Made by a program: the position numbers and the translations under genes | Shown: positions 1 through 7,826 of the stretch, piece after piece | Layout of the letters: each line of letters starts with the position of its first letter | How positions within the stretch are numbered: position 1 is the first letter of the stretch | Notes under the pieces: model-generated | What the model was told of the DNA's origin: nothing | Databases searched by the model: none | What the model saw: only the letters and a program-made list of their open reading frames with translations | Assembly (NCBI GenBank): GCA_000824785.1 | Contig: CCNB01000004.1 | Coordinates: forward strand, 380,157 to 444,156 | Origin: Mesorhizobium plurifarium | Lineage (GTDB): Bacteria > Pseudomonadota > Alphaproteobacteria > Rhizobiales > Rhizobiaceae | DNA: 64,000 nucleotides | Direction: 5' to 3'

Positions 1-660
1 CGCGGCGTCGAGATCCACCAGCGCACCGAGGTGCAGGGCTTCGAGGTGGTCGGCGACCGGGTCCAGGCGGTCAAGACGAACCGGGGCCGCGTGGCCTGCG
101 GCCAGGTGCTGATCGCCACCGGCGGCATGAACTACGACGTGGCGCTGATGGCCGGCGTCGAGCTTCCCATCCGCTGTTATCCGCTGCAGGCGATGGTGAC
201 CCAGCCCTTGAAACCCTGGCTCGACACACTGGTCTCGTCGGTGTCGCTGCACACCTATCTCGTCCAGTCCTCGCGCGGCGAGGTTGTCATCGGCGGCGGC
301 TCCGATCCCTACCAGCTCTATTCGACGCGCTCGACGCTCGACATGAAGGAGCATCTGGCCAAGGGCGCCGTCCACCTCTTCCCCTTCCTGCAAGGCGTGC
401 GGCTGCTGAGGCAATGGGCCGGCATCACCGACATGACGCCGGACTACAGCCCGATCATGGGCGCAAGCCCGCTCGCCAACCTCTGGCTTGACTGCGGCTG
501 GGGCACCTGGGGCTTCAAGGCGACGCCGGTCGCCGGAAAGCGCATGGCGCAGACGATCGCCGAGGGCCGCGTGCCTGATATTCTGAAACCCTTTGCATTG
601 GAGCGGTTCGAAACCTTCCGGCTGCTCAATGAAATGGGCGCGACCGCCGCGAGCCACTAG
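1..660 (+). CDS. soxB: Sarcosine oxidase subunit beta, 3' part (FAD oxidoreductase)
   Basis: The reading frame is open from the first base, so the gene begins upstream and only about 219 C-terminal residues are seen. The sequence resembles the C-terminal half of DAO-family flavoproteins: a substrate-domain stretch (TYLVQSSRGEVVIGGG), then the late FAD-binding segment with 'WAGITDMTPDYSPIMG' and 'GWGTWGFKATPVAGK'. In heterotetrameric sarcosine oxidase the beta subunit carries the catalytic FAD that demethylates sarcosine to glycine. The assignment rests mainly on context: delta, alpha and gamma subunits follow directly in the usual B-D-A-G order, with delta starting 2 bp after this stop. The missing N-terminus should contain the Rossmann GxGxxG motif. 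Confidence 0.93.
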   Translation, partial: RGVEIHQRTEVQGFEVVGDRVQAVKTNRGRVACGQVLIATGGMNYDVALMAGVELPIRCYPLQAMVTQPLKPWLDTLVSSVSLHTYLVQSSRGEVVIGGGSDPYQLYSTRSTLDMKEHLAKGAVHLFPFLQGVRLLRQWAGITDMTPDYSPIMGASPLANLWLDCGWGTWGFKATPVAGKRMAQTIAEGRVPDILKPFALERFETFRLLNEMGATAASH

Positions 661-662
661 CC

Positions 663-929
663 ATGAAACTTCTCACCTGCCCCATGAACGGCCCGCGCAA
701 CATCGACGAGTTCCAGTCCTTCGGGCCGGTGCGCGCCAGGCCCGATCCAAACGCGACCGCAGACAGGGATTGGTCACGGCATTTGTTCCGCGCCGAGAAC
801 CGAAAAGGCATCGTGATCGAGTGGTGGCGGCACGTGCCGAGCAATTATTTCTTCCTGGCCGAGCGCGATCTCGTCAGCAACGAGGTCATCCGTACCTTCG
901 ACGTGTCCGAACTGCCGGAGCGCGCATGA
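663..929 (+). CDS. soxD: Sarcosine oxidase subunit delta
   Basis: An 88-residue protein of the usual size for the small delta subunit, which binds structural zinc and helps hold the heterotetramer together. It begins MKLLTCPMNGPRNIDEF and contains 'RNRKGIVIEWWRHVPSNYFF'-like features typical of the family, notably the WW-H-P segment near residue 52. The classic zinc site uses several cysteines. Only one cysteine (C6) is obvious here, so zinc binding may be weakened or use other ligands. It starts 2 bp after soxB, and its TGA stop overlaps the ATG of soxA (ATGA), so translation is probably coupled. Confidence 0.92.
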   Translation: MKLLTCPMNGPRNIDEFQSFGPVRARPDPNATADRDWSRHLFRAENRKGIVIEWWRHVPSNYFFLAERDLVSNEVIRTFDVSELPERA

Positions 930-3781
930 ACCGGCTGCCCGCCCCCTTTGGAAGCCGGATCGATCGGAGTCGCCCTGTCCGCTTCACCTTCGAGGGCAAA
1001 TTCTTCGAAGGCTATGAAGGCGACAGCATCGCCAGCGCGCTCGCCGCCTCCGGCCAATGGGTGCTGTCGCGCTCGTTCAAATATCACCGTCCGCGCGGCA
1101 TCCTGTCGATGACCGGGGCCGACGCCAACGCGCTGGTGCAATTGCCGTCCGAACCGAACGCCGCCGGCGAGCGCACGCCGATCAGCGAAGGGCTGCGGGT
1201 CAGCGCGCAAAACGTCAATGGCTCGCTCGAGCGCGACCGCGATGCCGTCATGGACAGGTTCGGCCGCTTCCTGCCGGTCGGCTTCTACTACCGCACCTTC
1301 ATGGGTCCGCGCCGCGACAGCTGGCTGAAATTCTGGGAGCCGATCATCCGCCGCAAGGCGGGCCTGGGCGTGGTCGACACCAAGGCCCCGCACCGGCATT
1401 TCGACAAGACGCACCTGCATTGCGACGTGCTTGTCGTCGGTGCCGGTCCGGCCGGATTGAGCGCCGCGATCTCCGCCGCCGAGGCCGGCGCCGACGTGGT
1501 GCTGTGCGACGAGAATCCGGAGATCGGCGGCGCGCTGACTTATGGCCGCTACGATCCGGAGGTGCTCTCCGGCTTGGCGTCGCGCCTGGAGGCTCTGCCC
1601 AATCTCAAGGTACTGACCGGCACCGTCTGCAATGGCTGGTACGAAGACAACTGGCTGCCGCTGATCGAGAGCGACCGCCTCCATCGGACACGCGCCCGCG
1701 AGGTGATCCTGGCGACCGGTGCCATCGAGCAGCCGGCCGTCTTCCGCAACAACGACCTGCCGGGGATCATGCTCGGCAGCGCCGCCCAGCGGCTGATCCG
1801 GCACTATGGCGTGCGCCCTGGCACCAGCGCCGTGGTGCTCGCCGCCAATGACGACGGCTACCGGACGGCGCTCGACCTGCTGGATGCGGGTGTGTCGGTC
1901 GTCGAGCTTGTCGATCCGAGACCTGCTGGCGAGGCCGGCCCGTTGGAAACCGAACTGCGCGGCAAGGGCGTCACCATCCGCAAAGGCGCGACTATCGAAG
2001 CGGCGGAAGGCACGGTCGGAAATCGCCACCTTGCCCGCATCCACGTCGGCGGGAGCTGGATTGCTTGCGACCTGCTGACGGTTTCGATCGGCCAGGCGCC
2101 GGCATGGCAATTGCCGTGCCAGGCCGGCGGCAAGGTCGGCTACGATGCCAGCACACAAGCGATGACGATCACGCTTTCGGTAGGCTCGGTCCATCTCGCA
2201 GGCGCCGTTGCCGGCGTGGACGAGTTGCAGGACGCAATCGCCAGCGGCCGGCATGCGGCTGCAACCGCGCTTATGCGGCTCGGCCATGCAGTGGCGGCAG
2301 AACCTGCAGTCACGCCGAAGAGCGTTCGGCCACGCTACGTGCAGCCGATCGTCGCCGATGCCAAGGGACGCGACTTCGTCGATTTCGACGAGGACCTGCA
2401 GGTCAAGGATCTGCAGAACGCGACCAAGGACGGCTACCGCGAGATCGAGCTCGTCAAGCGCTTCACCACCGTCGGCATGGGTCCGAGCCAGGGTCGCCAT
2501 TCGGCCCTGGCGACCGCCCGCATCGTCGCCGATGCGACCGGCCGGTCGGTCGGTGAAATCGGCATCACCACGGCGCGTCCGCCGGTCGGGCCGGAAACGC
2601 TCGGCGTGCTCGCCGGCCACCATGAGGTGCTGGAGCGCCGCACCGCGCTGCATGCAAGGCATGTCGCGCTGAAAGCCGCGATGAAGCCGGTCGGCGCATG
2701 GTGGCGGCCCTATTACTACGGCGACGCAAGCAGCGCCGAGGAAGCTGTCCGCGAGGAGATCCTCGCCGTGCGCGAGGGCGTCGGCCTGCTCGACGTCTCC
2801 ACGCTCGGCAAGCTGGAGATCCGCGGGCCGGATGCCGGCGAGTTTCTCGACCGGCTCTACACGATGGCGCACGCCAACCAGCCTGTCGGTCGCGTCCGCT
2901 ACTGCCTGATGCTCAACGAGATGGGCTCGGTGGTCGACGATGGCGTCGCCTACCGGATGGCGCAGGATCAGTTCTATGTGACGGCGACCACCGGCGCCGT
3001 CGCGCGTGTCTATGCCGACATGCTGTTCTGGAATGCCGACTGGCGCCTGAAGGTGGACGTGCTCAACCTCACCGGCGCGTTCTCGGGCCTCAACGTCACC
3101 GGACCCAAGGCGCGCCAGGTGCTCAAGGCGCTGGACAGCGACATCGATTTCAGCCGCGACGCCTTCCCCTATCTCAGCGGCCGCGACGGCATGGTTGCCG
3201 GTGTTCCGGTGCGCGTGATGCGCATCGGCTTCACGGGCGAGCTCAGCTACGAATTGCATTGCCCGTCGAGCCTGGCGCCAAGCCTCTGGGACGCAGTGAT
3301 GGCGGCGGGCCGGCCGCATGGCCTGCGTCCCTACGGACTGGAGGCGTCGCGCATCTTGCGCCTGGAGAAAGGCCATATCCTGATCGGCCAGGACACGGAT
3401 GCGATCACCACGCCGGACGAGCTGGGCTTCGGCTGGGCGGTCTCGAAGAAAAAGCCGTTCTTCGTCGGCAAGCGCTCCATCGAGATGCGCGCAAGGCTCG
3501 GCCAGACCCGCAAGCTGGTCGGGCTTCAGTTCCCTGCCGGCGCCCGCAACATCCCCGGCGAAAGCTGCCTGGTGCTGCGCAGCGGCGCTCCTGTCGGCCA
3601 GATCACGTCGGTCGGATACTCGCCGTCGCTCGGGCGCCACATCGCGCTTGCCTATGTCCATGCCGACGACCAGGCGCAAGGCAGCCGCGTGACGGTGAAG
3701 TGCCGCGACGGCGAACTGGTCGAGGTTCCGGTCGTCGCCCATGCCTTCTTCGACCCGACCAACGCGCGGCAGGAGATCTAG
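926..3781 (+). CDS. soxA: Sarcosine oxidase subunit alpha
   Basis: A 951-residue cytoplasmic flavoenzyme subunit. An N-terminal ferredoxin-like region (about 18-100) is followed by a Rossmann dinucleotide-binding domain (VVGAGPAGLSAA, near residue 170). The last 360 residues form a GcvT/aminomethyltransferase-like domain that passes the formaldehyde released from sarcosine to tetrahydrofolate. Order and size match heterotetrameric sarcosine oxidase alpha (about 950-1000 residues). I chose the ATG that overlaps the soxD stop by 4 bp. The frame stays open upstream, but that extension overlaps soxD and soxB and reads as arginine-rich shadow sequence. The next gene starts directly after the TAG stop. 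Confidence 0.95.
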   Translation: MNRLPAPFGSRIDRSRPVRFTFEGKFFEGYEGDSIASALAASGQWVLSRSFKYHRPRGILSMTGADANALVQLPSEPNAAGERTPISEGLRVSAQNVNGSLERDRDAVMDRFGRFLPVGFYYRTFMGPRRDSWLKFWEPIIRRKAGLGVVDTKAPHRHFDKTHLHCDVLVVGAGPAGLSAAISAAEAGADVVLCDENPEIGGALTYGRYDPEVLSGLASRLEALPNLKVLTGTVCNGWYEDNWLPLIESDRLHRTRAREVILATGAIEQPAVFRNNDLPGIMLGSAAQRLIRHYGVRPGTSAVVLAANDDGYRTALDLLDAGVSVVELVDPRPAGEAGPLETELRGKGVTIRKGATIEAAEGTVGNRHLARIHVGGSWIACDLLTVSIGQAPAWQLPCQAGGKVGYDASTQAMTITLSVGSVHLAGAVAGVDELQDAIASGRHAAATALMRLGHAVAAEPAVTPKSVRPRYVQPIVADAKGRDFVDFDEDLQVKDLQNATKDGYREIELVKRFTTVGMGPSQGRHSALATARIVADATGRSVGEIGITTARPPVGPETLGVLAGHHEVLERRTALHARHVALKAAMKPVGAWWRPYYYGDASSAEEAVREEILAVREGVGLLDVSTLGKLEIRGPDAGEFLDRLYTMAHANQPVGRVRYCLMLNEMGSVVDDGVAYRMAQDQFYVTATTGAVARVYADMLFWNADWRLKVDVLNLTGAFSGLNVTGPKARQVLKALDSDIDFSRDAFPYLSGRDGMVAGVPVRVMRIGFTGELSYELHCPSSLAPSLWDAVMAAGRPHGLRPYGLEASRILRLEKGHILIGQDTDAITTPDELGFGWAVSKKKPFFVGKRSIEMRARLGQTRKLVGLQFPAGARNIPGESCLVLRSGAPVGQITSVGYSPSLGRHIALAYVHADDQAQGSRVTVKCRDGELVEVPVVAHAFFDPTNARQEI

Positions 3782-4363
3782 ATGGCCGCCGGCACCGCGA
3801 CGCGCGTCTACCCCTTCATGCCCGGCGGCGCGGCCGACGGCACAAGGCTGATTTCCGGTGCGGTCGTGCTAAGCGATCTCACCGACAAGCCGCGCTTCGG
3901 CCTGAAAGGCGGCGGCAGCGCCGCCTGGCTCGCCGCGCAAGGGATTCCACTCCCGGCCGTCAATCGCATCGGCGAGCATCGCGGCATGCGGGTCCTTCGC
4001 CTCGGCAACGAGGACATCCTGCTTCTCGCGGAAGGCGTGGAGGCGACTCTCGCCGAAATCAAGAACGGCTGGCAGGCCGCACCGGCGCCGAAAGGCTATT
4101 CGTCATGGCGCGAGGAAGGTTGGGCCTGGATGCGGCTTTCCGGTGCCCGCCTTGCCGAAGCGATGAGCAGTCTTTGCGCGCTAGACCTCAGACCCCAGAA
4201 ATTCGGCGCCGACGATATCGCGCAGACCCGCGTCGGCCATATCGAAGCCGTGACGTTTCGTTCGCCGACGGGTTTCGACATACTCTTCGACATCACCGCT
4301 TCGGCCTACTTCGCCCGCGCCGTCGCGGCGGTGGCCGGCCACGCAGACCAGCACAGAGGATAG
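3782..4363 (+). CDS. soxG: Sarcosine oxidase subunit gamma
   Basis: A 193-residue subunit whose ATG follows the soxA stop with no gap. SoxG is distantly related to the GcvT fold and completes the alpha-beta-gamma-delta oxidase. Visible features include 'LSDLTDKPRFGLKG' near residue 30, which is typical of gamma subunits, and a C-terminal stretch with 'TRVGHIEAVTFR' and 'DILFDITASAYFARAV'. Length is in the family range (about 180-210). All four subunits lie in one tightly packed unit, so they are very probably co-transcribed with the DapA-family gene 2 bp downstream. Confidence 0.92.
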   Translation: MAAGTATRVYPFMPGGAADGTRLISGAVVLSDLTDKPRFGLKGGGSAAWLAAQGIPLPAVNRIGEHRGMRVLRLGNEDILLLAEGVEATLAEIKNGWQAAPAPKGYSSWREEGWAWMRLSGARLAEAMSSLCALDLRPQKFGADDIAQTRVGHIEAVTFRSPTGFDILFDITASAYFARAVAAVAGHADQHRG

Positions 4364-4365
4364 TC

Positions 4366-5274
4366 ATGACCCGCCCGCAAGGAACCATCGCCCCGATCCT
4401 GACGCCGTTCGAAGAGGACGGCCGCATCGCGCGCGATCTGTGGATTTCCCACGCCAAATGGGTGCTCGGCCAGGGCGCGCATTTCCTCTCGCCCTTCGGC
4501 ACGACCGGCGAAGCGCTGTCGGTGTCCTTGCGCGAGCGCATGCAGGCGCTGGAATGGCTGGTCGAGGCCGGCATCGCGCCCGACCGGCTGATGCCCGGCA
4601 CCGGCGTCACCGCCCTGCCCGAAACGGTCGAACTGTCGACGCATGCCGTCGGCCTCGGCTGCGCCGCGGTCATGGTGCTGCCGTCCTTCTTCTACACCGG
4701 CGCCGGCGACAACGGTCAGGCGCGCTACTACAGCGAGCTGATCGAGAAGGTGGCAAAACCTTCGATGCGGGTGATCCTCTACCACATCCCGCAGAATTCG
4801 GGCGTGCCGGTCAGCCCCGCTTTGACAGCTAGGTTGAGCAAAGCATTTCCGGACACGGTCGTCGCCTACAAGGATAGCGCCGGCGACTGGAACAACACCG
4901 CCGCCGTCATCGCCGCCGCGCCAGATATGTCCGTGTTCCCAAGCTCCGAGGCGCAGCTCACCAAGGGCCTGGCGAGCGGCGCGGCCGGCTGTATCTCGGC
5001 CACCGTCAATCTGAACGCCGCCGCCATCCGCCGCCTCTATGACGCGGCCCGCAAGGGTGAGGACGTCGCCGAGTTGGATGCTGCCATCAAGGCGTTCCGC
5101 AAGGTGATCCAGGATGCCGGGCTGATCCCGGCGATGAAGGCGGTGCTTGCGGTCAAGTCCGGCGACCGGCGCTGGCTGAACCTGCGCGCGCCGCACGAGA
5201 ATGCGATGCTGGAGAACGGCCAGGCGCTGCTTGCCGCGCTCGGCAGCGCCGCCGATCATATCGGCCGTAGCTGA
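4366..5274 (+). CDS. DapA-family aldolase/lyase (dihydrodipicolinate synthase-like)
   Basis: A 302-residue class I aldolase of the DapA/NAL family. The GTTGE substrate-carboxylate loop is at residues 45-49, the catalytic tyrosine is Y139 (LYHIPQN), and the Schiff-base lysine is K169 (AYKDSAGD). These show a functional enzyme acting on a 2-oxo acid. True lysine biosynthesis is unlikely, because the gene is embedded between soxG (2 bp upstream) and a hydroxyacid dehydrogenase. Catabolic DapA-like enzymes, for example those of hydroxyproline or keto-sugar-acid pathways, are better models, but the substrate cannot be read from the sequence. The start is the first ATG after the soxG stop; the longer open frame upstream is shadow. 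Confidence 0.85.
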   Translation: MTRPQGTIAPILTPFEEDGRIARDLWISHAKWVLGQGAHFLSPFGTTGEALSVSLRERMQALEWLVEAGIAPDRLMPGTGVTALPETVELSTHAVGLGCAAVMVLPSFFYTGAGDNGQARYYSELIEKVAKPSMRVILYHIPQNSGVPVSPALTARLSKAFPDTVVAYKDSAGDWNNTAAVIAAAPDMSVFPSSEAQLTKGLASGAAGCISATVNLNAAAIRRLYDAARKGEDVAELDAAIKAFRKVIQDAGLIPAMKAVLAVKSGDRRWLNLRAPHENAMLENGQALLAALGSAADHIGRS

Positions 5275-5281
5275 TATCGCG

Positions 5282-6250
5282 ATGTCGGCGCGCCCAACGA
5301 TCATCCTGCACACCGACAAGCCGGCGGGCGCGCTAGCCGTGCTCGCCGAGACGCACCCGGACCTAGATGTCCACGCCTGCGACACCTATGCCGGCCTTCC
5401 GGCGCTGATCGAACGGACCGCCGCGGAAGTGGTCTATTCGATCCGCTTTGATGGCACGCCGCGCTATCCGCGCCAGGCCCTGGTCGAGAGCCCGACGGTG
5501 AAATGGGTGTCGATCGGCGGCTCCGGCACCGACCATCTCGGGCGCTGGGATCCGGCGCATGTGACGGTGACGAATTCAGCCGGCGTCGCCGCCGGCATGC
5601 TGGCCGAATACGCGCTCGGCGCCATGCTTTCCTTCTCGCTCGACCTGCGCGGTTTCGAGCGCCGGCAGCAGGCCCGGCAATGGGGCGGCGGCCGCGTCGA
5701 GCCGATCGAGGGCAAGACCGTCCTCATCATCGGCCTCGGCAAGACCGGCGAGGCCGTGGCTCGGCGAACGCAGGCGATGGGCATGCGCACGCTCGGCATC
5801 CGCGCTCGACCGAAGCCGATGCCGTCGCTCGACGAGGTGCATGGCCCCGACGCGCTGCTGGCATTGATCGGCCGCGCCGACTTCATCGTCTGCTGCGTGC
5901 CTTTGCTGCCCAGCACGCGCGGCCTGCTTGGCGAGGCCGCCTTTGCAGCCATGAAGCCGACCGCCGTGCTGATCGACATTTCGCGTGGCGGCGTCGTCGA
6001 AGAGGCCGCGCTGCTGAGCGCGCTCGACGACGGACGGATCAAGGGCGCGGCGCTCGACGTCTTCGCGACCGAGCCATTGCCGGCCGAGCACCCGCTCTGG
6101 GGTTACGGCAACGTCGCCGTCACGCCGCATTGCGCCGCCGTCTATGACGGCTGGGACATCAAGTCGGTGCGCATGTTCGCCGACAATCTGGCGCGCTACC
6201 GCAAAGGCGAATCGCTGGAAAACGTGGTCAATCCGGAACGAGGGTACTGA
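5282..6250 (+). CDS. D-2-hydroxyacid dehydrogenase (NAD-binding)
   Basis: A 322-residue member of the D-isomer-specific 2-hydroxyacid dehydrogenase family, interconverting a 2-oxo acid and a D-2-hydroxy acid with NAD(P). The nucleotide-binding motif GLGKTG lies at about 151-156. The catalytic triad is visible as R225 (DISRGGVVE), E254 (DVFATEPLP) and H273 (VTPHCAA). The ATG lies 7 bp after the DapA-like gene. Working beside a 2-oxo-acid lyase, it may reduce the oxo acid released or remove an inhibitory by-product; this is inference. The nearest relatives in form are glyoxylate/hydroxypyruvate reductases. Confidence 0.85.
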   Translation: MSARPTIILHTDKPAGALAVLAETHPDLDVHACDTYAGLPALIERTAAEVVYSIRFDGTPRYPRQALVESPTVKWVSIGGSGTDHLGRWDPAHVTVTNSAGVAAGMLAEYALGAMLSFSLDLRGFERRQQARQWGGGRVEPIEGKTVLIIGLGKTGEAVARRTQAMGMRTLGIRARPKPMPSLDEVHGPDALLALIGRADFIVCCVPLLPSTRGLLGEAAFAAMKPTAVLIDISRGGVVEEAALLSALDDGRIKGAALDVFATEPLPAEHPLWGYGNVAVTPHCAAVYDGWDIKSVRMFADNLARYRKGESLENVVNPERGY

Positions 6251-6272
6251 AGCCCCGGAGAGGAAGAATCCT

Positions 6273-7814
6273 ATGTCACAGGACAGGCGCGGCGGGGGCC
6301 GCAGATCAAAGCTCGGACGCACCGGCGGCGGCATCGCGCAACTGCCGTGGCAGAGCGTCAGGAACTCTTACCCGCCCATGCAGCTCCTCGACGGAGAGCG
6401 CATGGAGCAGTTGCACAAGATATCGATGCGCATCCTGTCGGAGCTCGGCATCCGCGTCATGAGCGAAAAGGTGATGGACCTGTTCGCCAAGGCGGGCGCC
6501 ATCGTCGACCGCGAGAGCAACACCATCCGCATCGACGAGAGCCTCGTCACCGAGGCGCTGCGCAACGTGCCGTCGTCCTTCACGCTGACCAGCCGCAATC
6601 CGGACAAGCGGGTTGAATTCGGCGGCAACTCGCTGGTTTTCGGGCTGGTCGCCGGTCCGCCCAACGTGCATGACCGCATCAATGGCCGCCGGCCGGGCAA
6701 TCTCCCCGACTACCAGAACTTCATCCGGCTGGCGCACCACTTCAACGCCATCCACATCATCGGCAACCAGGTGGTGGCGCCGATCGAATTGCCGGCCAAT
6801 TCGCGCCATCTCGATACCTATCACGCCAATCTGACGCTGAGCGACCTCTCCTTCCACTGCACCGCGATCGGCCGCGCCCGGGCCATGGATGGCATCAACA
6901 TGATGGCCATCGCGCGCGGCATCTCGGTCGAGGAGATGCGCGCTTCGCCCGGCGTGACCACGATCATCTCGATCAACTCGCCGCGCCTGTTCGACGACGC
7001 GATGGCGGAAGGCCTGATCGCCATGGCCGAGCACGGCCAGCCGGTCACCGTCACACCCTTCACGCTGATGGGCGCGATGACCCCGGTGACGCTTGCCGCG
7101 GCGCTTTGCCAGCAGAATGCCGAGGCGCTGTTCGGCGTGACGCTGACGCAGCTCGTCAATCCCGGCACGCCAGTGATGTACGGCGCCTTCACTTCCAATG
7201 TCGACATGAAGTCGGGCGCGCCGGCCTTCGGCACGCCGGAAAACGCCAAGGCCAATATCATCGCCGGGCAACTGGCGCGGCGCTACAACCTGCCTTACCG
7301 CACCTCCAACGCGAATGCCTCCAATGTCGTCGACCTGCAGGCCGCCTATGAGACGGAGATGGCGACATGGGGCGCGGTGCTCGGCGGCGCCAATCTGATC
7401 TATCACGCCGCCGGCTGGTTGGAGGGTGGCCTGACGGCGTCCTACGAAAAGCTCGTGCTGGACGTCGAGATCCTGCAGAACATGATGGAGTTCCTCCGGC
7501 CGCTGCCTTTCCAGGAGGACGACCTCGGCTTCGAGGCGATCAAATCGGTGCCGGCCGGCGGTCATTTCTTCGGCGCCGAACACACCATGTCGCGCTACAC
7601 CACCGCCTTCTACCAGCCGATGCTCTCCAACTGGCAGAACTACGGCGCTTGGCAGGAAGCAGGCGGCAAGGACGCCTTGGAGCGGGCGACCGAGCTCTGG
7701 CAGCAGGCCCTGCACGATTACGAGGAACCGGTGATGGACCCCGGGATCCGCGAGGAGCTCGACGCCTATGTCGCCCGCCGCCGCGAGGAGATCGCGGCCA
7801 ATCCGGAAGCTTAG
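6273..7814 (+). CDS. MttB-family (trimethylamine methyltransferase-like) corrinoid methyltransferase, non-pyrrolysine
   Basis: A 513-residue member of the MttB superfamily (COG5598), recognisable by 'ILSELGIRVMSEKVMDLF' near the N-terminus and the long barrel core with 'GVTLTQLVNPGTPVMYGAF'. Family members transfer a methyl group from a quaternary or tertiary amine to a cobalamin protein. The frame has no internal TAG, so this is a non-pyrrolysine homologue. Characterised examples of that type use glycine betaine, proline betaine or carnitine. Placement after a complete sarcosine oxidase fits stepwise N-demethylation. No corrinoid-binding protein or methylcorrinoid:folate methyltransferase is in the window. 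The start has a GGAGAGGAAG ribosome-binding site about 8 bp upstream. Confidence 0.87.
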   Translation: MSQDRRGGGRRSKLGRTGGGIAQLPWQSVRNSYPPMQLLDGERMEQLHKISMRILSELGIRVMSEKVMDLFAKAGAIVDRESNTIRIDESLVTEALRNVPSSFTLTSRNPDKRVEFGGNSLVFGLVAGPPNVHDRINGRRPGNLPDYQNFIRLAHHFNAIHIIGNQVVAPIELPANSRHLDTYHANLTLSDLSFHCTAIGRARAMDGINMMAIARGISVEEMRASPGVTTIISINSPRLFDDAMAEGLIAMAEHGQPVTVTPFTLMGAMTPVTLAAALCQQNAEALFGVTLTQLVNPGTPVMYGAFTSNVDMKSGAPAFGTPENAKANIIAGQLARRYNLPYRTSNANASNVVDLQAAYETEMATWGAVLGGANLIYHAAGWLEGGLTASYEKLVLDVEILQNMMEFLRPLPFQEDDLGFEAIKSVPAGGHFFGAEHTMSRYTTAFYQPMLSNWQNYGAWQEAGGKDALERATELWQQALHDYEEPVMDPGIREELDAYVARRREEIAANPEA

Positions 7815-7826
7815 GAAGTTCAGCTA

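Noticed and set aside
845..3742. 965-codon open frame antisense to soxA
   Set aside because: It mirrors the codon pattern of a long GC-rich gene, has no recognisable domain and is rich in Arg, Ala, Asp and His as antisense shadows are. soxA is clearly real.
4366..5274. Naming the DapA-family gene dapA
   Set aside because: The active-site residues are those of the whole family, and the gene sits in a catabolic operon, so a lysine-biosynthesis name would mislead.
6273..7814. Possible pyrrolysine-containing trimethylamine methyltransferase
   Set aside because: There is no in-frame TAG inside the gene and no pyl gene nearby, so it is a non-pyrrolysine family member.
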